DNA of 64,000 nucleotides, taken from assembly GCA_964570765.1 (NCBI GenBank), contig CAZMZF010000008.1, positions 29,343 to 93,342 on the forward strand. The letters run 5' to 3'. A program made the translations under genes and the position numbers. The notes below the pieces were generated by a model. That model saw only the letters and a list, made by a program, of their open reading frames with translations, had not been told where the DNA came from and searched no databases. This document shows positions 1 through 7,179 of the stretch, in pieces; the stretch's first letter is position 1, and every line of letters begins with the position of its first letter. The stretch comes from CAZMZF01 sp964570765. Its GTDB lineage: Bacteria; Zixibacteria; MSB-5A5; RBG-16-43-9.

Positions 1-250
1 GCGTGAATTTAGGTCTGGGGCTTAATACCATAAAAGAGAAATTAACCTCAGATTTGGTCTGGAAGGCAAGACCAGCCGGATTCCAGTACGAAGCGCTCCA
101 GTCATCCGCTAACCCGCGGAAAGCTCCTCCTAAGCTAAGCGCTTTTGCACCTACTCCCGAAGGGGTTAATCCAGATGAATAAGTTTGTAAAGGATAGATA
201 AGGAGGAATAACAGAAAAAAAGAGGCAATCAGGTTTTTAGTTCTCATCAT
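1..250 (-). CDS. N-terminus of a FadL/PorV-like outer-membrane protein (partial)
   Basis: The first 83 codons of a gene run off the left edge. The start ATG ends at 250 and is preceded by AAGGAG seven bases away. The N-terminus is a signal peptide (MMRTKNLIASFFLLFLLIYP). It is followed by GLTPSGVGAKALSLGGAF and then ADDWSASYWNPAGLAF, the characteristic opening of outer-membrane beta-barrels of the FadL/OmpP1 and PorV/UPF0164 type. In T9SS bacteria PorV-like proteins shuttle secreted cargo, while FadL proteins take up hydrophobic compounds. The visible part cannot separate these two roles. The family call is fairly secure and the exact function is not. Confidence 0.75.
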   Translation of the reverse strand, partial: MMRTKNLIASFFLLFLLIYPLQTYSSGLTPSGVGAKALSLGGAFRGLADDWSASYWNPAGLAFQTKSEVNFSFMVLSPRPKFT

Positions 251-380
251 CTGCTCCTTAAATTTAAAGGTTTAATATAAAAGTATTAAAAAAAAATTAA
301 AAGCTTCCACCTCCTTTTATATATGACCAAAAAGACCTTATATCTATTCTTTCTCCTATAACAAAAACTTTTAAGTCTTG

Positions 381-409
381 AAATTACAACATAACTCTTT
401 TTTTGTCAA
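381..409 (-). promoter_or_regulatory. Sigma-70-type promoter for the left-edge gene
   Basis: On the minus strand TTGACA (409-404) is followed after 17 bases by TAATTT (386-381). It lies about 130 bases upstream of the FadL/PorV-like start codon. Confidence 0.45.
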
Positions 410-1063
410 CTATTTTTTTGGGATTTATTAACAAAATCATAAGTTATAATGGAATTAAAGAATGAATTCTGTAATTGATTATTTTTAAAAGGGTTAAAAG
501 GATAAAGAAGAAAGAGGAGAATGCTTGGATTTTTTAGCTAATTTGAAAAGATCAAGTGTACTAAACTGATGACCTAAGCTTATGATATCAAAAACCTTCT
601 AAACTTGTCCGTGTTATCTAAACTAAAATAATCACATAATATCTTTAGCATAAGCTGATTTATCATCGTTAGTAAGTTATTATATATATTCAGTTTTAAA
701 AAATATTTAAAAAATTTTATTTTTTTATCTGACAATTAACTATGGACCATTTAAATGAAAATCAGAGAGAAAAAGAACCTTTATTCACATTGGAGAGTGA
801 CAGGGGAAATGGATTTTTACCCTCTTGCCTGTTGAATTGGATTGAGTTTTTTCTACCTTTAATGATTTGAAAATTTCATTCCGTTCAGACGGGATGATAA
901 CTAGTTGGTTTACTCCTTCATTGAAAGTTAAAAACCAATTTTTTGTTAGAAAAATTGGAAAGGGTAGCTTTTTGTCTTTTCAAAAAACTTTTTGGGAAGA
1001 TTATTCTCCTTAGAAATGATGTAAAACAGTATTAAAAACCTTTAACCTTAAAAGGAGACAGAA
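410..1063. other. Gene-free AT-rich stretch
   Basis: No convincing reading frame, RNA gene or palindromic repeat was seen here. The DNA is strongly AT-rich. The last bases (1051-1058, AAAGGAGA) form the ribosome binding site of the next gene. Confidence 0.5.
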
Positions 1064-2022
1064 ATAATCAAGAAGCTGATTATATTAGGGATTTTACTAC
1101 TGGTCAGTGTACCTGCTTTTGGTCAACATCTTGACACCGCTTGGGTGAGGTTCTACGATGGACCGCAGACAAACGGGTACGATAGAGCTAAAGCCATAGC
1201 AGTAGATGATTCTGGAAATGTCCATGTGACCGGATTTATAGATGCTACTAAATATGGAGATGGCGGTGATTATGCTACTATAAAATATGACCCAAAAGGG
1301 ATTAGTCTTTGGTTGGACACCTACAATGGACCAGGAGACTATACAGATGCGGCTACTGACATAGCCGTAGATGATTCAGGTAATGTTTTTGTGACTGGAT
1401 ATAGTTCTCCCTCACCTCCTCCTGGTTCTGCAGACTATTACACTATAGGATATGATAAAGATGGTGGTCTTATCGGTTATGATAGATATGATGGACCAGC
1501 AGGTGGTTCTGATAAGGCTCGTGCCATAACGGTAGATGCTTCTGGGAATGTCTATGTGACCGGATATAGCGAAGGAAGCGGAACAGAACGGGATTATGCC
1601 ACCATAAGGTATAACTCTTCATGTAATCAGGTCTTGGTTAAAAGGTACAACGGATCAGGAAACTTTGGTGACGAGGCTAATGCCATAGCCTTCGGTTTTG
1701 CTAAAAATTGCTATGGCAATATCTATGTGACCGGGTATAGCACAGTGTCATGGGAGAACTACGCCACTATCAGATATGCTCAGTTTAAGTGTGGGGATGC
1801 CAATTGCGATGGCAATGTGTCAGTCTCAGATGTAAGTTATCTAATAACTATTTATTCAAGGGTGGTCCTCCTCCTTGTCCGATTCTTCAATCTGGAGATG
1901 TCAATTGTGATGGAGTAGTCTCAATTTCTGATGTTAACTATTTGATTAATTATCTTTTTAAAGGTGGTCCTCCACCTTGCGATACGGGTGGTAATGGAAA
2001 CCCGGACTGCTATGGTTATTAG
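1064..2022 (+). pseudogene. Secreted SBBP-like repeat protein with C-terminal dockerin repeats, frameshifted
   Basis: The reading frame opens with a good Shine-Dalgarno (AAAGGAGA, 1051-1058) and a signal peptide (IKKLIILGILLLVSVPAFG), but the codon in the start position is ATA (1064). The next possible start is GTG at 1145, after the signal peptide. The body has four beta-propeller-like repeats of the type AIAVDDSGNVxVTGFxxxxxxxDYATIKYD (SBBP family). It ends with two dockerin-like repeats (GDANCDGNVSVSDV and GDVNCDGVVSISDV, each followed by NYLFKGGPPP). Near 1841-1843 one A is missing relative to the paralogues (ATA ACT in place of ATA AAC TAT), which shifts the frame by one. The two halves read 1064-1842 and then 1843-2022 in the other frame. 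This is either a decaying gene or two sequencing errors. The role would be an extracellular, surface-attached protein. Confidence 0.7.
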
Positions 2023-2067
2023 TACACTGTTACTGGCATAAGGTTATAACCGAAAAGATTTGAGCAA

Positions 2068-2232
2068 GTAGGGGCGACCCGGCAGGTCGCCCCTACAGTT
2101 TCTTTTTTCTCATAGGCTGGGCTCCCAGCCCAGCAAAACGAGAATGTAGTTGCTCGATTTATCGAGCATCTCGAAGCATCCGGCCATTATGTCAGATGTT
2201 TTTTACATAGGGCAGGAGTTCAACCCCTGCCC
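2068..2232. repeat. Cluster of four different palindromic repeats
   Basis: Four hairpin-forming units follow the dockerin gene. At 2068-2096 the arms are GTAGGGGCGACC and GGTCGCCCCTAC. At 2116-2134 they are GCTGGG and CCCAGC. At 2151-2168 they are TGCTCGAT and ATCGAGCA. At 2210-2232 they are GGGCAGG and CCTGCCC. None has a U-tract typical of an intrinsic terminator. The first unit recurs at 10064-10096 and at 28676-28743. Confidence 0.8.
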
Positions 2233-2252
2233 CGCAAGTATTATTGTCTTTC

Positions 2253-2360
2253 TGTCCAAAACCTGAACAATAAATCTTTTTCGGCTAACCTCAAGTATGC
2301 AAAGTAGATTAGTTTAAAATCTATCCGGATTAAAAGATTTATCTGTTTAAAAAATGAACA
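2253..2360 (+). promoter_or_regulatory. Paired upstream operators of the first PEP-CTERM gene
   Basis: Two 17-base imperfect palindromes occur 91 bases apart: TGTCCAAAACCTGAACA (2253-2269) and TGTTTAAAAAATGAACA (2344-2360). The same pair, 90 bases apart, precedes the second PEP-CTERM gene. The downstream copy ends exactly 104 bases before the first base of the sigma-54 element in both cases. Such upstream sites fit binding by a sigma-54 enhancer-binding activator. In other bacteria PEP-CTERM genes are controlled by PrsK/PrsR and RpoN. That this operator binds PrsR is inference. Confidence 0.7.
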
Positions 2361-2463
2361 TCTTTATAAGGTGGAAAATATTTCCCCAAAAATATTTTAA
2401 AAAGGCTCCTCGTAACTTCAAGTAAATAAAAGAGATAAGAATTATTTTTTATACTAAAATTTA

Positions 2464-2479
2464 TGGCATAGATATTGCT
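2464..2479 (+). promoter_or_regulatory. Sigma-54 (RpoN) promoter of the first PEP-CTERM gene
   Basis: TGGCATAGATATTGCT matches the -24/-12 consensus TGGCAC-N5-TTGCW, with the diagnostic GG and GC separated by ten bases. It lies 111 bases upstream of the start codon. Confidence 0.75.
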
Positions 2480-2589
2480 GAAATTCTATTTGTAAATTCT
2501 CATTTTTGTGAGCAGAGCTCTTTAATTTTAAGTAAGAAACAGAAAAAAAATGAACCATTAACAATTTAAAATAATGAGGAGGTGAAAAA

Positions 2590-3192
2590 ATGAAAAAAGT
2601 AGTTATCCTGCTTTTCGTCTCAGCTATACTCTGGTTGTGTTCAGCTACAGCGGGATTGGCAGTGCCGATGACACTTTTCTTCGATAACCACGACCTGGAC
2701 TTAGGTACTGCGAGCCAGATAAACTTGAATACCCAGTATCAGTCTGCTTACGGCATATGGTTCCAGGAGGTCTACCGTTATATAGATGACCGTGACCCTT
2801 TTGTAGACCCCTACCCTGATACTTACGGGAATTTTGGAATCTCTAATGGATTCCTCCAGCAGAATGGTCTTGTCTCCACCCAGGGGAGAGTCAATTTTCT
2901 CTTCCCCACCCCTTATCTCCATTTCGACTGGTGGACAATTCCCGAAAATGCATTAACCATCGAGGCATTTAACTCAGTCGGTATCTCCCAGGGTAGTTTA
3001 TCTGCTTTGAGCGGTTCCGGCACGAATTCCTTAGTCGGCGATATTTCCTATGTTAAGTTCAACGACGCCGGTGGTTTTGTCCAACTCTCCAACATACGTT
3101 ATGACTCACCTATCCCGGAGCCAGGTACTCTTTTGCTTTTAGGCACTGGTCTTCTGGGCTTGGGTGCTTTCAGGCTTAGAAGGAAAAAGTAA
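2590..3192 (+). CDS. PEP-CTERM sorting-domain protein, copy 1
   Basis: This 200-residue exported protein has a signal peptide (residues 1-24) and a Gly/Asn/Asp-rich beta-type middle. It ends in a classic PEP-CTERM tail: PIPEPGTLLLL, a hydrophobic stretch GTGLLGLGAF, then the basic end RLRRKK. Exosortase recognises this tail, cleaves it and anchors or releases the protein at the surface, often with exopolysaccharide. No exosortase is present in the window. The start ATG follows GAGGAGGTG. Upstream lie two operators and a sigma-54 promoter, and downstream a strong terminator, so it is a single-gene unit. The tail is almost identical to that of the gene at 3728, but the bodies are diverged. Confidence 0.85.
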   Translation: MKKVVILLFVSAILWLCSATAGLAVPMTLFFDNHDLDLGTASQINLNTQYQSAYGIWFQEVYRYIDDRDPFVDPYPDTYGNFGISNGFLQQNGLVSTQGRVNFLFPTPYLHFDWWTIPENALTIEAFNSVGISQGSLSALSGSGTNSLVGDISYVKFNDAGGFVQLSNIRYDSPIPEPGTLLLLGTGLLGLGAFRLRRKK

Positions 3193-3217
3193 AAAAGAAA
3201 AATTAATGTTTTGAAAT

Positions 3218-3254
3218 GCCCGATCCGCTTGAGGTGGATCGGGCGTTTTATTTT
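3218..3254 (+). terminator. Intrinsic terminator of PEP-CTERM gene 1
   Basis: The stem GCCCGATCC / GGATCGGGC has a nine-base loop and is followed by GTTTTATTTT. A close relative follows PEP-CTERM gene 2. Confidence 0.8.
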
Positions 3255-3264
3255 GAGTTATTTC

Positions 3265-3311
3265 GTAGCGCGACCCTTTTCCTAATTATGGATCCGTAGG
3301 ACAGGGTCGCC
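3265..3311. repeat. Nested palindrome, GTAGCGCGACCC family with GGATCC insert
   Basis: The outer arms (GCGACCCT ... AGGGTCGC) enclose a second sequence containing GGATCCGTAGGAC. An almost identical copy lies at 4410-4455 behind the second PEP-CTERM gene. Related outer arms occur at 36867, 47060 and 48027. Confidence 0.75.
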
Positions 3312-3416
3312 TTAATAGTAATAATGTTTAGTGGTGTCTCTTGTTGATATACTTACCTTATCTTTTCTTCAAGCAGTTCTGCGTTAATCAGGAGTAAATT
3401 AGTATTATTGTCTTTC

Positions 3417-3523
3417 TGTCCAAAACCTGAACAAAAGACTTGTTTTTGCTAACCTCAACAGTATAAATAGATTAATCCTGAATTTAGCATAATAAAACTA
3501 CTTGTTTGTCCAAAGAATGAACA
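3417..3523 (+). promoter_or_regulatory. Paired upstream operators of the second PEP-CTERM gene
   Basis: TGTCCAAAACCTGAACA (3417-3433) is identical to the first operator of gene 1. TGTCCAAAGAATGAACA (3507-3523) is the second site. Separation is 90 bases, and the distance from the second site to the sigma-54 element is 104 bases, as for gene 1. A further shared block, GCTAACCTCAA, lies between the two sites. Confidence 0.7.
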
Positions 3524-3626
3524 AGTTTTTAAGAAGTAAAATTACTCCATTAATAGAATTTTCAAAGAATTTTTTTAACTTTAAGTAGTTAAAGGAGATA
3601 GAAATAAAAAATTTTATAAATATTTT

Positions 3627-3642
3627 TAGCACACATTTTGCT
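3627..3642 (+). promoter_or_regulatory. Sigma-54 (RpoN) promoter of the second PEP-CTERM gene
   Basis: TAGCACACATTTTGCT fits the -24/-12 pattern with one mismatch (A for the first G of the GG pair) and the correct ten-base spacing to GC. It lies 86 bases before the ATG. Confidence 0.65.
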
Positions 3643-3727
3643 TGAATACTAAAAAGACAGTCTTTATATATTGATTATATGAAGAAAACAAACAATTAAC
3701 TTTTAAACTAAAGAAGGAGATGAAAAG

Positions 3728-4306
3728 ATGAAAAAGGTTATTTTGACTCTGGCGATACTTGTGTTAGCGACTTCACCCAGTTGGGCTTTGGTTCTTCTGG
3801 ATTTTGAGGGCATACCGGATGCATACTATTACTGGGGAGGGAACACAAACTTAGGTAGTTATTATTCTGGAGTGAATTTTGGGTTAGATGCGACTATTCT
3901 GGACAAGGTGATTTACGGATACAACGACGCAGATGGTCCTCCTCATTCCGGGAATGCTGTTCTATTCTCGAAAAGTGACCCGGTAATACGGATGAATTTC
4001 ACCGGTGGATTTGTTAATTATGTTGAAACTTGGTATAGCAGTTATACTGATTTCTACATGGAAGCATATAATTCATCTGACGTCTTGTTAACCAGCACCT
4101 CAGGGTCTGGCATTATCGGCAGCAATTCGCTACTTTCCCTTTCGAGCTCCAACTTTGATATCGCTTATGTTTTATATCATGATTACGGCGATTATTATGT
4201 CCTGGATGACATAGCTTACAATCCAATCCCAGAGCCAGGTACTTTGATGCTTTTGGGGACTGGTTTGTTGGGCTTGGGTGCTTTCAGGTTTAGAAGGAAA
4301 AAGTAA
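3728..4306 (+). CDS. PEP-CTERM sorting-domain protein, copy 2
   Basis: This 192-residue exported protein has a short signal peptide (MKKVILTLAILVLATSPSWA), a body rich in Tyr, Ser, Asp and Gly, and a PEP-CTERM tail. The tail is PIPEPGTLMLL, a hydrophobic segment and the end FRRKK. The tail is nearly identical to that of copy 1, while the bodies share little. Each gene has its own operators, sigma-54 promoter and terminator, so the whole regulatory unit seems to have been duplicated and the cargo then diverged. The start ATG follows AAGAAGGAGATG. The expected role is an exosortase-processed extracellular protein, possibly tied to exopolysaccharide. Confidence 0.85.
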   Translation: MKKVILTLAILVLATSPSWALVLLDFEGIPDAYYYWGGNTNLGSYYSGVNFGLDATILDKVIYGYNDADGPPHSGNAVLFSKSDPVIRMNFTGGFVNYVETWYSSYTDFYMEAYNSSDVLLTSTSGSGIIGSNSLLSLSSSNFDIAYVLYHDYGDYYVLDDIAYNPIPEPGTLMLLGTGLLGLGAFRFRRKK

Positions 4307-4331
4307 AAAAGAATAGTTAATATTTTGAAAT

Positions 4332-4367
4332 GCCCGATCCACTTGAGGTGAATCGGGCGTTTTATTT
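4332..4367 (+). terminator. Intrinsic terminator of PEP-CTERM gene 2
   Basis: The stem GCCCGAT / ATCGGGC has a loop similar to that of the terminator at 3218 and is followed by GTTTTATTT. Confidence 0.75.
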
Positions 4368-4409
4368 ACTTGAGGTTTTTCGTAAAACCCGTAGGACGTT
4401 TTTTCTTTC

Positions 4410-4455
4410 GTAGCGCGACCCTTTTCCTAATTATGGATCCGTAGGACAGGGTAGC
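4410..4455. repeat. Second copy of the nested GCGACCC/GGATCC palindrome
   Basis: This is nearly the same sequence as 3265-3311, with one change in the closing arm (AGGGTAGC). The pair shows that the 3' flanks of both PEP-CTERM genes were copied together with the genes, or invaded by the same element. Confidence 0.75.
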
Positions 4456-4588
4456 TTTTCTTTTTTGTAAGAAATTTGCATTTTGGTTAGAAAATTCCTG
4501 TTTTAATTTTAAGATTTTTGTTGACTTAAGCCTCTTAATTTCCGTAATTAATATAGAAATAGGGAATAACCTCAAAGAAAACATTAAA

Positions 4589-5137
4589 ATGAATTATTTT
4601 TTAACTGGATTGCCAGGGATTGGTAAAACTACTATAATTAAAAAGGTAATTGAGAAGATGGATAAATCCACTTGCGGTTTCTTTACTACCGAGATTAGAG
4701 TTGGTGAGAACAGGGTGGGTTTTTCTGTTCAGACACTTTTCGGCATGGAGGGGGTTTTAGCCCACAAAGAATTCAAGAGTAAATACCGGGTGGGTAGCTA
4801 TGGAATAGCGGTTACTGGTTTTGAGAAAATCGTCTCCCGGGAGTTAGAAAGGTGCTTAAGAGGACGTAGCATCATAATTATAGATGAGATCGGAAAGATG
4901 GAGCTTTTCTCCAGAAGGTTTCAAGAGCTGATTCTGGTTTGTCTGGATGCTTCTAATCCGGTGTTAGGGACGATTATGCATGGCTATCACCCATTCGTGG
5001 AGAAGGTGAAGAAACGAGAAGATGTAAAAATCTTCGAAGTGACCAAACAGAATAGAAACCAGATGGTTAATATATTGATGGAGGAATTTAAGAAAGAAGA
5101 TGAGAGCGAAAGCCCTAAAAAAGGAAAAGGCATCTAA
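4589..5137 (+). CDS. Nucleoside-triphosphatase, THEP1 family
   Basis: This 182-residue P-loop NTPase is of the THEP1/COG1618 type. The Walker A motif GLPGIGKTT is at residues 7-15 and the Walker B motif IIIIDEIGKMEL at about 95-106. Length and motif layout fit the family, which hydrolyses NTPs to NDPs in vitro. Its cell role is unclear, and homologues are commonest in thermophiles and archaea. There is no clear Shine-Dalgarno before the ATG. A weak promoter (TTGACT, 18 bases, TAATTA) lies at 4521-4550. It is a monocistronic unit downstream of the PEP-CTERM pair. Confidence 0.85.
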   Translation: MNYFLTGLPGIGKTTIIKKVIEKMDKSTCGFFTTEIRVGENRVGFSVQTLFGMEGVLAHKEFKSKYRVGSYGIAVTGFEKIVSRELERCLRGRSIIIIDEIGKMELFSRRFQELILVCLDASNPVLGTIMHGYHPFVEKVKKREDVKIFEVTKQNRNQMVNILMEEFKKEDESESPKKGKGI

Positions 5138-5237
5138 CTATCTATAGCACTCTGAAGTGAAAATGAAAATTTGGGGCAGAATCTCGGAGAGGCGTGAGAC
5201 CTATTCTTCAGAAATAATACATGCTTAAGAAGTTTGA

Positions 5238-5483
5238 ATTCAGAAGATTTATTATTCTTTTGACAGAGTTCTAAAGGATATAGGAACCAGGCAATTCGTT
5301 TATCTTTTTAGGGATGTGAATGCTGACGACATAAAAGATTTGCTGGATGTGGTTTTTTTGATTAACTACCTTTTTAAATCCGGGGATGCTCCCTGTCCTA
5401 TGAGAAGGGGAAACCTGAATGCCGATGGGAAAATCTCTTTAGTAGATATACTTGTTTTAATCCATTCTCTTTATAAATCCTGA
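5238..5483 (+). pseudogene. Orphan dockerin-type C-terminal fragment
   Basis: This frame opens after a TGA at 5235 and has no usable start. From about 5313 it encodes DVNADDIKDLLDVVFLINYL FKSG and then GNLNADGKISLVDILVLIHS before the stop at 5481. These are the two calcium-loop repeats seen at the C-termini of the genes at 1064, 14216 and 21051. The protein body is missing, so this is the remnant of a deleted secreted protein. Confidence 0.7.
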
Positions 5484-5491
5484 AATTAGAT

Positions 5492-5625
5492 GTAGGGGCG
5501 TATTGCAATACGCCCCTGATTTTCTCGTAACGCCCGACCTTAGTGTCGGGCGTTTATTTTACCCACATTGAGAGCAAGGTTGTTATACAAATATTTTGTA
5601 GAGGCACGTTGCAATGTGCCCCTAC
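5492..5625. repeat. Three palindromic repeats downstream of the dockerin fragment
   Basis: At 5492-5518 the arms AGGGGCGTATTG and CAATACGCCCCT form a perfect palindrome. At 5531-5552 CGCCCGACC pairs with TGTCGGGCG and is followed by TTTATTTT, so this unit could also terminate transcription. At 5598-5625 the arms are GTAGAGGCACGTTG and CAATGTGCCCCTAC. The first unit recurs at 7109 and 37008. Confidence 0.8.
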
Positions 5626-5629
5626 CATT

Positions 5630-6631
5630 TTATGGTATTTCCAATACCCCAGCTCCGTTTATCTTTCCCTGCTTGAGTAAACGCAAAACTTGATTTGCTT
5701 CTTTTAAGGGGAAAACTGAGATCTGGGTGCGGATAGGGATTTCTTCAGCCAGTCCGAACAACTTTTCACCATCTTTTCTGGTGCTGTTGGCCACACTTCT
5801 TAAGGTCTTCTCATAATAAAGATTTTCAGTATAATCAAATTGTGGGATAGAAGACATATAGATTCCAGCCAAGGCAAGTGTTCCACCTTTGTTTAAAGCT
5901 TTTAAAGCCAGAGGGACCAGTTCTCCGGCGGGGGCAAAGATGATTGAGCTGTGAAGTTTTTTGGGGGGTGTCTGTTTTGCTTCCCCTGCCCAGACTGCTC
6001 CTAATTTTAAAGCTAATTTCTGATGTTCTGTGCTTCGAGTAAAGACATATACTTCACAATTCCAGTAAATAGCTATTTGTATAGCAATATGAGCTGAGGC
6101 TCCAAAGCCATAAAGTCCCAATCTTTCTCCTGGTTTGATTTCGCTCAGTTTTAAAGCTCGATATCCGATTATTCCTGCACAGAGTAACGGAGCAGTCTCA
6201 GCGGGAGAGAGTTTATCTGGAACAGGGTAGGCGAAATCTTCCTGGATGACTGTATATTGGGCATAACCTCCATCTGAATGATAGCCGGTGAATTTTGCCT
6301 GTTCACACAGGTTTTCTTTTCCACTTTTGCAAAATTCACATTTTCCGCAGGTAGAATTTAACCAGGCTATACCAACTCTGTCTCCGATTTTGAATAGCTT
6401 TGTATCTTTTCCTTTTTTTTCTACTGTCCCAACAATCTGATGACCAGGTATTAGGGGTAACTTAGGCAAAGGAAGCTCACCTTCAACTGTGTGTAAATCT
6501 GTATGGCAGATGCCACAAACCTGAACGCGAACCAAAATCTCCTTTGGTCCGATTTCTGGTATCGGGATTTCCGTAAACTGAAGAGGATTTTCCTCGATTA
6601 TACCGGGCTTTTTCAAAAGCATTGCCTGCAT
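5630..6631 (-). CDS. Zinc-dependent alcohol dehydrogenase
   Basis: This is a 333-residue medium-chain dehydrogenase of the AdhP/AdhA type, oxidising alcohols or reducing aldehydes with NAD(P). Catalytic zinc ligands are Cys42 in GICHTDLH and His64 in PGHQ. The structural zinc loop is Cys95-x2-Cys-x2-Cys-x7-Cys (CGKCEFCKSGKENLC). The Rossmann fold is at about 165-260, where the usual GxGxxG reads GLYGFGASAH. The start ATG has AAGGAAAT upstream. It stands alone, convergent with the region containing the dockerin fragment, and palindromic repeats bracket both ends. The substrate cannot be told from sequence. Confidence 0.85.
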   Translation of the reverse strand: MQAMLLKKPGIIEENPLQFTEIPIPEIGPKEILVRVQVCGICHTDLHTVEGELPLPKLPLIPGHQIVGTVEKKGKDTKLFKIGDRVGIAWLNSTCGKCEFCKSGKENLCEQAKFTGYHSDGGYAQYTVIQEDFAYPVPDKLSPAETAPLLCAGIIGYRALKLSEIKPGERLGLYGFGASAHIAIQIAIYWNCEVYVFTRSTEHQKLALKLGAVWAGEAKQTPPKKLHSSIIFAPAGELVPLALKALNKGGTLALAGIYMSSIPQFDYTENLYYEKTLRSVANSTRKDGEKLFGLAEEIPIRTQISVFPLKEANQVLRLLKQGKINGAGVLEIP

Positions 6632-6648
6632 AGGATTTCCTTCTGGTG

Positions 6649-7135
6649 GTAGAGACGCATCGCTATGCGTCTCTACTGTTCTCCGTCGACAATCTATTTA
6701 TTAAAATATTTCTGGCAAGATTAATTTTTGGGCTTTTTTATTTTTTTATCTTTTCCCGCGTCTGATCATCCCCCGTAGGGGGATGGCACCCTCTATATTT
6801 TGGCGACCCAAATGGGTCGCACTACAGTGCTGGGCTTGATAAATCAAGCCCCTACAAAACTGTAGGGGTTCGATTTATCGAACCCAAATTGGTGAATGGA
6901 CCTCACCCTTACCCTTTCCTAAGAGGAGAGGGGAATTTTTATGGCAAGTATTTTAGCGGGGCTGGGAGCCCCGCCTACGAGAAAGATGTATTATTACTTC
7001 ACGTAGGCGGAGCACCCTGCTCCGCAAATTGGCTGTCAGAACAGGCAGGAATGCCTGTTCTACCGTTTTACTTCATCCCCAAACAAGTTTGGGGATGGCA
7101 CCCTGATGCAGGGGCGTATAGCAATACGCCCCTAC
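6649..7135. repeat. Dense array of at least nine different palindromic repeats
   Basis: The gap between the alcohol dehydrogenase and smpB is built almost entirely of small hairpins. They include GTAGAGACGCAT/ATGCGTCTCTAC (6649-6676), ATCCCCC/GGGGGAT (near 6767), GGCGACCC/GGGTCGC (6802-6825), GGGCTTGAT/ATCAAGCCC (near 6832), GGGTTCGAT/ATCGAACCC (near 6865), GCGGGGCT/AGCCCCGC (near 6957), GCGGAGCA/TGCTCCGC (near 7007), GAACAGGCA/TGCCTGTTC (near 7039), ATCCCCAAAC/GTTTGGGGAT (near 7075) and AGGGGCGTAT/ATACGCCCCT (7109-7135). An open frame crosses this array in phase with smpB, but this is an accident of the repeats. Confidence 0.8.
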
Positions 7136-7179
7136 TTTTTTTCTTGCCACCTCTTTTTTCTTCTAATATATTTGACAAT

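Noticed and set aside
2068..2232. CRISPR array
   Set aside because: The repeats are different palindromes in mixed spacing. There are no regular direct repeats with unique spacers and no cas genes.
4366..4584. Minus-strand frame between PEP-CTERM gene 2 and the THEP1 gene
   Set aside because: It runs through a palindromic repeat and promoter sequence and has a low-complexity basic product.
6889..7179. N-terminal extension of SmpB (in-phase open frame)
   Set aside because: The bases are consecutive palindromic repeats. The SmpB family start lies at or near 7180, and nothing upstream resembles the protein.
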